DNA of 64,000 nt from Fomitopsis serialis. Lineage: Eukaryota > Basidiomycota > Agaricomycetes > Polyporales > Fomitopsidaceae. The notes under the pieces were generated by a model. The model made no database searches, was not told the origin of the DNA, and worked only from the letters and a program-made list of their open reading frames with translations. The stretch is taken from positions 1 to 64,000 of the forward strand of contig NW_025955012.1 of NCBI RefSeq assembly GCF_022376445.1. The letters are read 5' to 3'. Each line of letters begins with the position of its first letter. Position 1 is the first letter of the stretch. A program made the translations under genes and the position numbers. Shown in pieces: positions 11,522 to 22,193 of the stretch.

Positions 11522-11556
11522 CAGGACCCCGGGCAAGGCGCTTATAGGTCCGATCC
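11522..11556 (+). repeat. Left terminal inverted repeat
   Basis: 35 bp. The reverse complement of 13216-13250 matches it with a single G/C difference at the position before tccgatcc. Confidence 0.88.
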
Positions 11557-11575
11557 GAAAACCCCGGATTTTGGG

Positions 11576-11672
11576 CCCTTATGTCCGCACGATTTTGACC
11601 CCTGTTATGTCCGCATCAGGATAGGACCTACCTGTAGGGGTGCTTTATGGCCGCATGACGGATCGGACCTCT
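11576..11672 (+). repeat. Left subterminal motif copies
   Basis: Three spaced copies of a tatg(g/t)ccgca motif, two of them followed by ggat(a/c)gga. They have the same orientation as the right-hand copies. Such subterminal repeats commonly serve as transposase binding sites; that role is inferred. Confidence 0.65.
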
Positions 11673-12084
11673 CAAAAATGCGGTAAAATCGGAGAAAATG
11701 CCCAAAAAATCGCTGCATGCCCTACACATTGCGGCGGAGTAGACTACCAAGGAAAACGCCCACATTTGTCTCCCTTTATCGTCAAAATGGTTGCATGAGT
11801 AGCACATACGCATAAGCGCCGAGTACCATATCTCGAGCGCCCAACATTCGTAAGTACGAATGTACTCTAGGTGGCGCGTCACAAGAGTAGTCGCTAATTG
11901 ACACGGATGGTGAGAGACAATCAAGCGGGCAAGCCAGTTGGTTGCGAGATGATAGCGAACATGGGAGGTCAGGAGTACTGATATGGTCCTTCATGACTTG
12001 GTTGGTACTCGAGGTCGACGAAGAACCTGGCGCATCTTTAGAATGAGGTCGACTGTGAGATTGTTTGTAGCTGGTCACTGCCAG

Positions 12085-12575
12085 TGGCCCTAAGGCTCGT
12101 GACCGATGGCTTGCTTGACCGCGGCGATGGCAGTCGCATATTTGAAGCTCGCGAACAATGGCGTGTAGCCGACCGAGACGAATGCGATCGCGAGAAAACG
12201 CTCTCGGTAGAGTACGAGAAATGCGCCCCTGCGAGTCAAACACTTGGCCAGTATGCCTGGGTAGCCAACATCCTACGGGCCAGTTGCTCTGGCTGAACCT
12301 GGCCCAAGCGGTACCACTACGACCACATCGCGTCTCAATGAGACGTGCAGCGTCGGATGCCCTTTCCCAGGTACTGAAGCACTCACCAGTGGTGTTCTGG
12401 TGTTCTGTCACGATCGCCTTGCTCACGTTCTCACGTCCGCGCATATCGCGCTGTGTTTGTTGTCTCCGCCGGCTTGTCCATGCCGCCGTAGCCAAGCATG
12501 TCAGGCACAATGATTGAGTGGCCCCCGCCTTGAAGAACACGTACGTGTCTCCGGACGAGTGGTAGCCTTCGAAGA
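12085..12575 (-). pseudogene. Decayed epoxide hydrolase-like (alpha/beta hydrolase) fragment
   Basis: Read on the minus strand, two stretches recall the fungal epoxide hydrolase family. VPDMLGYGGMDKP (about 12490) is the segment after the oxyanion loop. FVSVGYTP followed by FKYATAIAAVKQAIGHE (about 12110-12200) is the region after the nucleophile. Between them a GTGAGT...TAG intron is still recognisable, but the expected GHDWG nucleophile motif has degenerated to EHQNT. Several frame changes and stops are present. There is no active-site Asp, so it cannot encode a working hydrolase. The intron remnant suggests capture from genomic DNA rather than from mRNA. Confidence 0.55.
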
Positions 12576-13072
12576 ACGAGATGCTTTAGTCTCCTGTATC
12601 TTGGTCAGCCAAACCAGGTCGAACGCACCCTACTAGCAATCTTCATGTGTCCGTGTCGAGCCATCGGCGCGTGATCTGCGAGAGAGGCTAATGAGACGCG
12701 TTGCGCGCGTAAATCCTACACTGCGGTGCATGAATTCAGCGTGAATACAGCTATGTATAGTATTCTGTAAACAGGAGGCGAGACTCACATTGTAGTACAA
12801 TACAAGCTTGGCCAGTCTACCAAGTCCCACATGACGGACGCATTCAGAGAATCTGCAATTCCGGGGTCCCAATCATAACAAGCAGTTGCATGCGATCATC
12901 GTAGCAAATCAGTAAGTTATCTTCCAGGCCCGAGCAGATACCATCACCCGCGATGCCATCCACAGAAGTTAGTAGCATTGCTTAGCTGAGAGATCGATCC
13001 ACGACGTGAAGTATGCTACGTACCAATCTCGCGATACTGGCTTCGCCGTCAAAGGCGACCACGAGGTCAATT

Positions 13073-13220
13073 TATGGCCGCATACGGATAGGACATGCGA
13101 ACGTGACAGCATCTATGGCCGCATATGGATCGGACATGGCGCGAGCTCTGGCAGGTCTATGGCCGCACCAGGATCGGACATGAGCGCCCTATTTGGGCTG
13201 GTTATGGCCGCACCAGGATC
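13073..13220 (+). repeat. Four right-hand subterminal repeats
   Basis: Copies of tatggccgca followed by ggat(a/c)ggac start at about 13073, 13114, 13158 and 13203, so spacing is 41-45 bp. The last one overlaps the right terminal inverted repeat. Confidence 0.8.
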
Positions 13221-13250
13221 GGACGTATAAGCGCCTTGCCCGGGGTCCTG
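13216..13250 (-). repeat. Right terminal inverted repeat
   Basis: Partner of the left repeat; ends ...ggggtcctg immediately before gcgcga. Confidence 0.88.
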
Positions 13251-13255
13251 GCGCG

Positions 13256-13287
13256 ACGCGTCCACCATAACGCGTGACGTAACGCGT
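13256..13287. promoter_or_regulatory. Three ACGCGT boxes upstream of the DUF202 gene
   Basis: ACGCGT occurs at 13256-13261, 13270-13275 and 13282-13287. In yeasts this is the MluI cell-cycle box bound by Swi6/Mbp1-type factors. The cluster lies about 220-250 bp upstream of the first ATG of the DUF202 gene. It directly abuts the transposon end, and the first box overlaps the candidate target duplication. Function here is inferred. Confidence 0.45.
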
Positions 13288-13506
13288 CTATCACGTCTTA
13301 TCACGCGCCTCTCCTGGCCTGGAGGAATCACCGTCGGGCGGCGAACTCTTTCGTCGCACGCGAAGGCCATGCCACTCGCTTCTCCTGCTTCCTGACCTCA
13401 CACTTCTCCGAATTCCGCAACAGCCTCAAGGCCCAATTCCGAATTACCCCCCATACTTACCTGGCCGGCCGGGCTGTAACGCCGCACGACTCCTGTATCA
13501 CCGCCC

Positions 13507-14167
13507 ATGGACTCGCGTCCTGTGCCCTCTTCACCCACCCGCACGTCTTCCTCACCGGAGCCCACCCTTCACGCAGAACCTTCGGTGCTCAAGTCACCGC
13601 CAGAGGAGACAGCCAGGACCTCACACGAGACCCATGGCCCAACCTCGGAGCGCGCGCCCGGCGCAGAGTCGCTAGAACCGACGGCGGGAGCAGCGCGCAA
13701 AGGAGACCGCGGAAAGGGATGCGCGAAGTCGCGAAGAAGCTCAATCCTGCGCTGACGTTGGAGAATTCGGGCAGCGTCGCCCGAGACCACCTCGCCTCTG
13801 AACGCACTTTTCTCGCGTACGTGCGGACGAGTCTCACTATAGCCTCCATGGGAGTCGGTACGTCCTGGAAAAATCTCTGGTGGTACTTATACCGTCTGAC
13901 CATCCGAATGTAGCGCTGGTGCAGCTCTTCACAATCGCCGGAGACAAGAACCAACAGCTGACAAGATACTCGCGGCCGCTTGGAGCGACCATCATCATCG
14001 TTGGCTTGTGCACGCTCTTCCTGGGCGTGTCGCGGTACTTCACGGTGCAGTATGCACTCGTGGTGGGGAAGTTCCCAGTTGCGCGGGTCAGTACGGTCTT
14101 GGTCGCCGTCGCGTTATGTGCTATCATCACAGCCATCTTCGGCATCTTGCTGGCAGAAAGGAGTTGA
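13507..14167 (+). CDS. DUF202-family small membrane protein
   Basis: The conserved part starts with LENSGSVARDHLASERTFLA and AYVRTSLTIASMGVA, the hallmark of DUF202 (the domain found at the end of yeast Vtc proteins and in small vacuolar or plasma membrane proteins). It is followed by three hydrophobic segments. Exons are 13507-13857 and 13914-14167, with a GTACGT...TGTAG intron in phase 1. From the in-frame ATG at 13719 the product is 130 residues. An upstream ATG at 13507 opens a Ser/Pro/Glu-rich N-terminus in another frame that would join if one G were restored at 13715-13719. I think that longer form is the real protein. Its molecular role is unknown. Confidence 0.75.
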
Positions 14168-14418
14168 CGGTCGGATAGGAGTAGACGATGATATAGCGTA
14201 CACGGACTTTCACGACTTCAACAACGTCAAATCTGCATACGCATATCCTAGACATTGCTGAGGGGCTTGATCCAAACGGTCCCCGTGAAGGAGGGCGCAT
14301 AGGGCGTCAGACACATGAGATGCTAACACTAGTGTGGTGAGTACAATGCATTGAGTGATGAGCAGAAAGTTGGCTTCATGTGTGAACATGAACGACACGA
14401 GTCGATCAGACACGCCGA

Positions 14419-15555
14419 TCATGACGCCACGGGCTTGATCCCTGCTTCTTTCAGTTTTGCTACCAGTTCGTCCACACTCTCGACCTGCGTGATATTAAGC
14501 GTGAGTATGCTGCCTCGTGAAATGAGCTTGTGTCCGCACCTTCGCTCCACCCTGTCTCTTCGGAGGCTCTGCAACCTTCAACGTCTCGAGAAGAGGTGTG
14601 AGATCGACCTGGAGGTCCGCAGGTGAGAGCTTCTCGATCGGCTTCTTCTTTGCTTTCATGATGTTAGGCAACGAGGCGTAACGTGGTTCTACGCGCAGAG
14701 TCACTCGGCGCCAGCCCCTCGAGCAACGTGGAGTTCACGTACCATTCAGCCTGCAATACCACCGTCAACGGAGGACATTCACGGGACGAAGGTTCACACT
14801 CACCGAAGATCAGTCGTGAGCACCAAGGGCAAACGGCATTTCAGCTCCTGCAGACCGCCGTCAATTTCCCTCGTCACGTTCGCCTCCTTCTTCTCCACGT
14901 CCAATTCTACCTTGCTCGCGAACGTCGCCTGTGCCCAATCCATGAGCCCCGCGAGCATCTGGCCTGTCTGGCCCGCGTCGTCGTCGATCGCCTGCTTGCC
15001 CATGATGACGAGGTCAACGCCCTCCTTTTGGCGCGCGATGACCGCGCGCAGCGCCTTCGCGACACCAAGCGGCTCGGGCGCGGGCGCGCCGTCCGCGACT
15101 TCGACGTGGATGGCCGCGTCCGCGCCCATCGCGAGCGCGGTGCGCAGGGTCTCGGACGACTTGGGCGGCCCGATGGTGACGACTTTGATGGACTTGACCT
15201 TGTCCTTGAGGCGTTCGCGCAGCCGGACGGCCTCTTCGACCGCTGAGCAGGGGTGTCAGTATCACATGTGTGGGATGCCCCGAGGTGAGACGGAGAGCGT
15301 GCACGAACCAATCTCGTCGAACGGGTTCTAACGCAGCGAAAGGGTGAACAAAGCAGTCTTGGATGATGTGCGCACACGCACCATGGAATGCTTGACATTG
15401 AGGTCGATGCCCTTCTGGTCAGGGTTGACTCGGATCTTGACCGCATAGTCTACTGTCCTGCATTAAGTTCAGACCCGACCATTCGAAGCACCGCAATGTG
15501 CTCACCTCTTAATCGGGACCAGGATGTGCAGAAGACGCGCTGCTGTTGGCCTCAT
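14419..15555 (-). CDS. ETFB: Electron transfer flavoprotein subunit beta
   Basis: Mitochondrial matrix protein that, with ETF-alpha, carries electrons from acyl-CoA and amino-acid dehydrogenases to ETF-ubiquinone oxidoreductase. Seven exons (minus strand): 15506-15555, 15382-15457, 15309-15327 (19 nt), 14804-15242, 14743-14750 (8 nt), 14540-14688, 14419-14484. They sum to 807 nt, 268 residues, with no frame problem. Conserved landmarks: [66 protein letters not shown] (AMP/FAD-binding region) and [20 protein letters not shown]. The 8-nt exon supplies the middle of RLNEPR, and without it the conserved motif is lost. It is divergent from the processing peptidase gene. Confidence 0.95.
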
Positions 15556-15597
15556 CGCGGTGGGAGGAGTAGGGAGTCAACCTGCAGCTCAGGGTCG

Positions 15598-16085
15598 TCA
15601 GCAACCGATCTCATGACTTGCGCGCCCGTCCGTGGAGGCTCCGTCCCCGCGTGCATACTCGGCCGGTCCACTGCAACGCCTGCATAGGCCAGCAACTAGG
15701 AAGCCAAGCAGACGAGACCACTGAGCAGAAGTGTTGTTTGACCCGTAGATGACCAACTCTCTGAAAGTATGAACCGGGGTACTGATTATGTCTGGGGGGA
15801 GGGGTACAAGCGCGTCGAGAGCCACCGCCGTTTGCGCCGGATGTAGGACAGTCTTCGAGAGCGCCATGGCGTATAAAGAGCTCATGCTTAAGATGTCCCC
15901 GACTCACCGTCTTCGTAAATAGCAAGCCTGCGAGGAAGCAGCGTGAACAAGAGGGTCCTCTGAGCAAGAGAGCGCAGCCTGGTCTTCAAACGCGTCCACT
16001 CAATCGAGCGCCTGTGATGCGAAGCGCGCACCGCGTGAATGAAATGGTATCGGACCACGAAACCGATGTGTGACAATTGAACCAC
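15598..16085 (-). CDS. Possible small gene of unknown function
   Basis: Two minus-strand stretches look protein-like: LAQRTLLFTLLPRRLAIYEDG (about 15910-15980) and TVLHPAQTAVALDALVPLPP followed by STPVHTFRELVIYG (about 15750-15870). I cannot find a convincing splice join or start codon. It lies inside the shared upstream region of ETFB and the processing peptidase, so it may instead be leader sequence. No family recognised. Confidence 0.25.
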
Positions 16086-16184
16086 CGACGCGGGGCGATT
16101 CAGCCGGAGTCTGAAAGCCGCAATGACCGAATTCGCCCGAGGCCGTCGCTGACAGTGACGAACTCTTCTTCCACGACGACCTTG

Positions 16185-17759
16185 ATGGTTCCAAGAACGC
16201 TTACCGCCTCTCTCGGGCGTGCTCTCCGTAGCTCGGCGCGGTCACAGGTGTGTCTGCAGGACAGCCGTCCTCGAGTTATCTTGCGCTGACACTCTGCAGC
16301 GATCGCTGCGTTCGTTCGCGACGGCGGTCAATGTCCCCAGTCCCCTTACCGAGAGCACCACGCTCTCTAATGGCTTGACTGTCGCGACGGAGTCGAGTCC
16401 ACATGCGCAGACCGCAACCGTTGGCGTCTGGATAGATGCTGGCTCGCGGGCGGAGACGGACAGGACGAATGGCACGGCACACTTCCTCGAACACATGGCT
16501 TTCAAGGGCACAAACCGCCGAACCCAGCATGCGCTCGAGCTGGAGGTGGAGAACCTCGGCGCGCACCTCAACGCGTACACCTCGCGCGAGCAGACGGTGT
16601 ACTACGCGAAGAGCTTCCGCAAGGACGTGCCCGCCGCGGTGGACATCATCAGCGACATCCTCCAGAACTCGAAGCTCGAGAACTCGGCCATCGAGCGGGA
16701 GCGCGATGTCATTCTCCGGGAGCAGCAGGAGGTGGACAAGCAGCTGGAGGAGGTCGTCTTCGACCACCTGCACTCCGTTGCCTTCGCAGGTGTGTAGGCC
16801 GACTCGTGTGCCCGGGCAGCGGACTTACTCGGTGTAGGTCAACCACTCGGACGTACAATCCTCGGTCCCAAGGCCAACATCCTGTCGATTAGCCGTGACG
16901 ACCTGGCGTCGTACATTAAGACCAACTACACCGCTGACCGCATGGTGCTCGTGGGCACCGGTGGTGTCGACCACCAGGAGCTCGTCAAGCTCGCCGAGAA
17001 GCACTTCTCTTCCCTCCCCGTTTCCCAGAACCCCATCCCCCTCGGCGGCCTCGCCCACCCGAAGACGAAGTTCGTCGGACAGGAGGTGCGTCTTCGCGAC
17101 GACGAGCTGCCCACGCGAACATCGCCATTGCTGTTGAGGGTGTCGGCTGGAGCTCGCCAGACTACTTCCCCATGCTCGTGATGCAGTCTATTATGGGCAA
17201 CTGGGACAGGTCACTCGGCGCGGCGGGTCTCATGTCCTCGCGCTTGTCGCACATCATCTCAGGCAACAACCTCGCGAACAGCTTCATGTCCTTCTCGACA
17301 TCGTACTCCGACACCGGTCTCTGGGGTATCTACCTTGTGACCGAGAACAACATGAACCTGGACGACCTGGTGCACTTCACCCTTAAGGAGTGGACCCGCA
17401 TGTCCATTGGCCCGACGGATATTGAGGTCGAGCGCGCAAAGAGCCAGCTCAAGGCGAGTCTGCTTCTCAGCTTGGACGGCACAACCGCAGTCGCGGAGGA
17501 TATCGGCAGGCAGCTAGTCACCAGCGGTCGCCGTATGACGCCCAAGCAGCTCGAGCAGGCCGTTGATGCTGTCACGCCTGCGGAGATTAAGCGGGTAGCG
17601 CAGAAGTACCTCTGGGACCAGGATGTAAGTGGCCGTTGTTTCCGAATGTACGCAGTGATTGACTAATCCATACAGATTTCTCTTGCTGCTGTTGGCCCGA
17701 TCGAGGGTCTTTTGGACTACAACCGTATCCGTGCGGACATGTCGTCGCTGCTGTACTAG
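16185..17759 (+). CDS. MAS1: Mitochondrial processing peptidase beta subunit
   Basis: Matrix metalloprotease subunit that removes presequences from imported proteins. Exons: 16185-16247, 16300-16789, 16838-17624, 17676-17759. The N-terminus ([20 protein letters not shown]) is a basic mitochondrial targeting sequence. The inverted zinc motif HFLEH lies at about 16480-16500, with the distal acidic zinc ligand region [15 protein letters not shown] downstream. The C-terminus [19 protein letters not shown] is typical. The coding sequence needs one extra base at 17113-17116 (between DELPT and the conserved [19 protein letters not shown]) to stay open, giving 474 residues. Because the enzyme is essential, I regard that as a sequence error. 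Confidence 0.93.
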
Positions 17760-18045
17760 ACGGGGAGAGCGAGGTAATCGTTAATACTCGTCGTTGGCAG
17801 TGGTGCGTTCTGACAATTAGCTTAGGACAGTCAATGGATAGACGTAAAAGTAGTCGCTGCTTCCGCTGCTTGTCGTGTAGATAGGACAGTGGGATTAATT
17901 TCTCATGAACTAAACTCTCGGCGCGAACTCAAATCAGGGATGTCGGCTATCTGACATCGAGCAGGCGACGAGTGGATGCGTCTTCTATGTTTTATGTATT
18001 ATCCAGGGGGCATGGTAGTCCATGGTATCGTATGTAGTGGTACAG

Positions 18046-20130
18046 TCAAAGGCCTTCGTCATACAACTTCCTGCAGAGCGCGACGTAGAAACGTTCCAGG
18101 TCCATCTTCGTGGCTAACTCATTCCGCTCCGCCTGCTTCCTGCTTGTCTCCCGGCTTGGGTTACTGGACTTTGGGGGTGTACCTCCGTCACGCGAGGACC
18201 TCGATGTCGGTGCCAGCGCAGCGATGGTCTTCGGTGACGGGACTTGCTCGACCAGCCAATCGAACACGGCCGATACCTTGTCCGTGGACGATTTGACCAC
18301 CTCGTCTGCATGCGCTTTCTCCTCGGCGGTTTCCCCTCTCATGTTCCTGCGCTCTGTTTCCCTCGACTTCTGCTGCTCGCTGATCCCTCGCCCCACGCTC
18401 TTTGCTGCGTCCCGTTCCTCCTTCTTCCACGCCCTCACAAACTTACCCCAATCTGCGATACTCCATCCGTCCCCGTCTCTGCGGCTATCATCGCTTGACC
18501 TCCCTCCGCCCAGCTCGATGTTCAGCCTAGGCACGGATATTGATGGCAAGTCCACCTCGAGCCCCCTCGCACCGCGGAGATCCCAGTGGTCGCAGCCCTC
18601 TAGCACACCCAGGAACTCGCCCCACCGCGCGCTCTGCACCGTCACGAGTCCGTCGCTGCCCCACTCCTCGTCCCGCTGCCAGAGCGGGTTGCCCTCCTTG
18701 CGCAGGCGCTCGCGCTCCTTCTCCTCAACCCGTCGAGCACCATCTTGGGCAGCCAGAGCGGGTGCCAGACGCTCATGTTTGCGATGCGGCCCGCGACGCT
18801 GAAGTACTTCACGGACGGGTGGTCCGGCGTCGTGAGGTTGAAGGTCGAGTTGAGGTAGGTCGAAGTGAGGTTCGCGTAGGCGGGCGAGTCGAGCACGGAG
18901 AGGAGGAGGGTCGTGAATGAGGAGGGGAGCGAGGCGAGAGAGAGGGAGGATTTGGGGGAGGGCGGGGAGGTGGAGGGCTGGACGTCATGGGAGGTGGGGG
19001 TTGACCGGCTTCGCGCGTCGTCTTCTGCTAGACGCCTCCCCGCTTCTACAGCTTGTTCCTTCTGGCGGAGACGTCCTATCCCTATGTTCTCCTGGGTAGG
19101 CTGTTAGTTGACGCTGTTATATGTAGTCGAGTCTTGGGAACTCACCCTGCACCAGTCCATGAACGGGCTTCCGCGATGCGGGGTGGCATAGTCGTCAATG
19201 ACAGTGGCGTGTACTCTGTCGGCCGGATGTTGGAGATGAGATGTCGGCAGTCCAGTCCGCCCATGGAGTGTGCCATGAGATTGATTCCTCTGCCAGGTGC
19301 CTTCTCTCGTAGGAAGCGATCCAAGCTCTCAGCTCGCGAAGCTACCGATCCGGTACTGTGCGTGGAGGCCAAATGCAAATCAGCCTCGCAGTTCGCGCAT
19401 GAATACTTGACTACGAGCAGCTCACCTTGGCACGGAAGTCACAATCACTTCAGCGCCCAGCTTATCTCTCACTATGCTCAGAACATTCGACCAATAGTGC
19501 ATTTGAAGGATAGGAAACGCAGAGGGTCCTCGCACGTCAAAGCCGTACAGACCTGCAGGTCATGATTCGTGAGAGCTTCTCGCGATGCGGACGTGAACCA
19601 GCTAACCATGACAGAGAGCAATCGGGTTCCTTGGCTTTCTGACAGGGTCATATAGCACAGGACTGTTAATAAGTTGATGGATTGTGTCCTCCGGCGGTCT
19701 CTTTCGTCGCGGGACGTGTTCTGGTGTCTCGCGGTCTACTTCTGCCGCCTCCGAGTGTCCCCGTCCTTGTTCGACATCTCCGTTTGACCGCAACCTTGCA
19801 GACGACGAAAGATTCCGATGAGTATTGGCCCACGATGGCCATTGTATGGCTCTAAACCCCTCCCATGGCTTCAGACGATCTTCGGCCGAGTTCGTGCCAT
19901 CAGCCCCAAGCTGCAGACGCGGAAGCAGATACTGTTGGGAGATCGACAGCGAAGAGACGACGTTCACGACGCGGCGAAAGAGTAGGGCGACATTTACTGG
20001 CATCCAGAGCGTATGCATGATGAGCACGACGAAGAGAACGCGTCCAAAGACGAGCGACCCGACGAGGAAGCTGTCCGAGTCGGGATCATTAGTAGTAATC
20101 CTCGTATGCGCCACCGGCGCCCAGTCTCAT
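18046..20130 (-). CDS. Lipase-like alpha/beta hydrolase with N-terminal membrane segment
   Basis: Exons (minus strand): 19607 to about 20114 or 20130, 19426-19552, 19146-19355, 18046-19091, about 630 residues. An N-terminal hydrophobic stretch (VFGRVLFVVLIMHTLWMPVN) is followed by the hydrolase core: LCHGLYGFD (oxyanion loop), LMAHSMGGLDCRHL (nucleophile Ser), then ATPHRGSPFMDWC. Near the C-terminus, GCDHWDLRGARGL probably holds the catalytic His. This resembles bacterial family I.1-type triacylglycerol lipases as kept in basidiomycetes. Two single-base gaps must be restored, at 19187-19191 and 18727-18731. The start is uncertain: ATG at 20130 would need a frame adjustment. It is divergent from CDC43. 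Confidence 0.8.
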
Positions 20131-20446
20131 GATTCCCCCAATCCCCAATTGCTCAATTATGGGTTGTCTACTATAAGTAAGTATGACTCTATCATAGTTA
20201 CTGGCATTTGTATGCTATCTGCTATGCTAGGTAATTAGCGTACATAACCTCAACATTCTGGTCCGACCGATATAGAAACTCCGGGAATATCGGGTTTTGG
20301 TGAGTCGTCCTGTGCTGTTCATCGACTTTACTGTAACCTGCTTGAAGCACGACTTGAAGAGACTTGAGCATATTGTTCGGTGTCCTCCTCACGTCAAAGA
20401 TCTGGTTTCAGCTCGTCCATATTTGCTCATCGACTGCTGCATCCTC
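20115..20446. other. Divergent promoter region of lipase and CDC43
   Basis: About 330 bp between divergent genes. AT-rich around 20150-20240, with no clear TATA box or other recognisable element. Confidence 0.4.
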
Positions 20447-21974
20447 ATGTCGGACGTGCCTTCGCTCCCTCGCCTCAATCGGAGTGGACATGCAAAGCTG
20501 GCCCAGCTATGTTTATCCGGACTGCCGTTCTCCCAGATTGAAGTGGACTCTTCCCGGTATGATTGTCAAGATACATGTTCGCAATGACGATATCTCACCA
20601 ACACAATAGACTAGCCGTGATATTCTACTGCTTGGGCACACTCGACCTACTTGGTGCTCTCGAATCCAGAATCCCAGCGACAGAGCGCGCCCGCTGGCGA
20701 GAGTGGATCTGGGAGCAACAGACACGTCCGTAGCTCCTCTCCTCCTCGTGTCGTCAAAGGGCCCACGGTAATCGCAGACGGGAAGTATGGCACCGGCTTC
20801 CGACCAGGTCCCTACATGACTCCAGAAGATCACACCGTGCGTCTCGCTGCGCGCATCACTGCAGACTCTATTGACGTGGTCGTTATCACAGGCGGAGACA
20901 GAGTACACTGAATATGACGTCCCTCACCTGATCGTGACCTACACAGCCCTCCTCTCCCTCGCGATCTTACGGGACGACTTCACCAAGCTGGATCGTTCGG
21001 GCATACTGAAGTTCGTTCGTTCGTGTCAACGAGACGACGGAAGGTCGGTTACCCCCAGTAGCCCCGTCGTCGTTGAAGCTAACAGCCATTGCTGTAGCTT
21101 CTCTGCTCTTCCCAATGGCGGCGAAGCTGATCTGCGCACGGCATACTGTGCTTTCGTGATTTGTAGCCTCCTTGACGATTGGTCCGGGATGGACGTTGAG
21201 CGCGCTATTGCGTATATCCAGCGATGTAGTGTGGGTGTAGCCTTTTGCATGCCAATCATCTGTAGACTCACTATTTTTAGAGCCACGAAGGCGGGTACGG
21301 CCAGACACCCGACAGTGAAGCTCTGGGTATGTTTCATCCCGTCAGCTTCCCATGCCGTTGTCCTCATATGGAGCTTAGGAGGTACCACATACTGCGCCCT
21401 AGCATCACTCAAACTCGCGCCCACAACGTCAACTTCGCATCAGGAGTCGCGCATCGCACCTGCTGCACGCCTTCGCACGATCAGATGGCTTACAGCGAAC
21501 CAATCGTCCTCCGGCGGGTTTTGCGGGCGAGCGAATAAGATCGCCGATGCGTGCTACTGCTTCTGGTGTGGCGCTTCTCTGAGTGTGCGTCTCAGAGACA
21601 GAATCATTAGTGATCCCCCTCGGGCTGATATGTCGATCTCGACGCAGATACTTGGTGTGGGCGACTTCGTTGACAGGGCCGCGTTGGCATCCTTTCTTGG
21701 ACAATGTCAGTTCAAGTTTGGCGGGATAGCCAAAGCGCCGGGTGAACGTGCCGGTAAGCGTGCACGCTCTGTCATGACAGTACCTGTTGGTGAACCACGA
21801 TGTCTTGCAGATCCTTACCATACGTATCTATCCCTCGCGGCGCTCGCGATTTTCCGACCATCAGGCGCAGACGAAAGCTGGGAGCTCCCCCAACTTGATC
21901 CGCTATGGAATGCGACACAGGAGACCGCCGGGTGGGCGCGGGAGCATGTCCCTGCGAACACACCAAGCTCATAG
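20447..21974 (+). CDS. CDC43: Protein geranylgeranyltransferase type I beta subunit
   Basis: Beta subunit of the cytosolic zinc enzyme that geranylgeranylates CaaX proteins such as Rho GTPases. Eight exons: 20447-20556, 20610-20725, 20778-20836, 20892-21043, 21098-21230, 21281-21326, 21379-21753, 21811-21974. They give 384 residues with a fully open frame. Prenyltransferase beta repeats are visible as LRTAYCAFVICSLLDDW, HEGGYGQTP and SSGGFCGRANKIADACYCFW. The Asp and Cys of ADACY and the His of DPYHTYLSLAAL fit the zinc ligands. One donor is the rare GTCCGT (20726), but the join is required for HGKYGTGFRPGPYMT. The neighbouring hypothetical gene is convergent. Confidence 0.93.
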
Positions 21975-22193
21975 CGGAGGTACCAGTCTTTAGGCTGGCG
22001 GAATTGTTCCGCGTAGGTGCTAGATGACACGAAGATGCTAGATTATATCGGTACAATTATCTACAGATGTATCAACGTCCGTTGACCACTCGCAAACAGC
22101 AGTGTCTACTCGTACAACAACAGCGCGTCAGTACTATCTTACATCCGATCCGATATAAGCTTTGAGGACTCTTGGATGAGGATGCTCGACGAT

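Larger units (their letters stand above)
11522..13250. mobile_element. Non-autonomous TIR DNA transposon carrying host gene fragment
   Basis: A 1729-bp element bounded by inverted repeats of 35 bp (34 of 35 identical) that begin CAGGACCCCGGGCAAGG. It is flanked on both sides by gcgcga (11516-11521 and 13251-13256), a candidate 6-bp target duplication. Subterminal copies of a tatggccgca...ggatcggac motif occur near both ends. No transposase-like reading frame is present, so it would depend on an enzyme encoded elsewhere. The superfamily is unclear: the CAG-type terminus recalls hAT or KDZ-like elements, but the apparent duplication length does not settle it. Its interior includes a decayed epoxide-hydrolase-like segment. 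Confidence 0.82.

Noticed and set aside
11782..12540. 252-codon minus-strand frame inside the transposon as a transposase
   Set aside because: In a neighbouring frame the same DNA reads as epoxide-hydrolase-like sequence; no catalytic DDE or zinc-finger pattern is visible.
5090..19191. Calling the interrupted genes pseudogenes
   Set aside because: Single-base additions recreate conserved sequence in many genes including an essential one, and exon sums become exact; consensus error is simpler.
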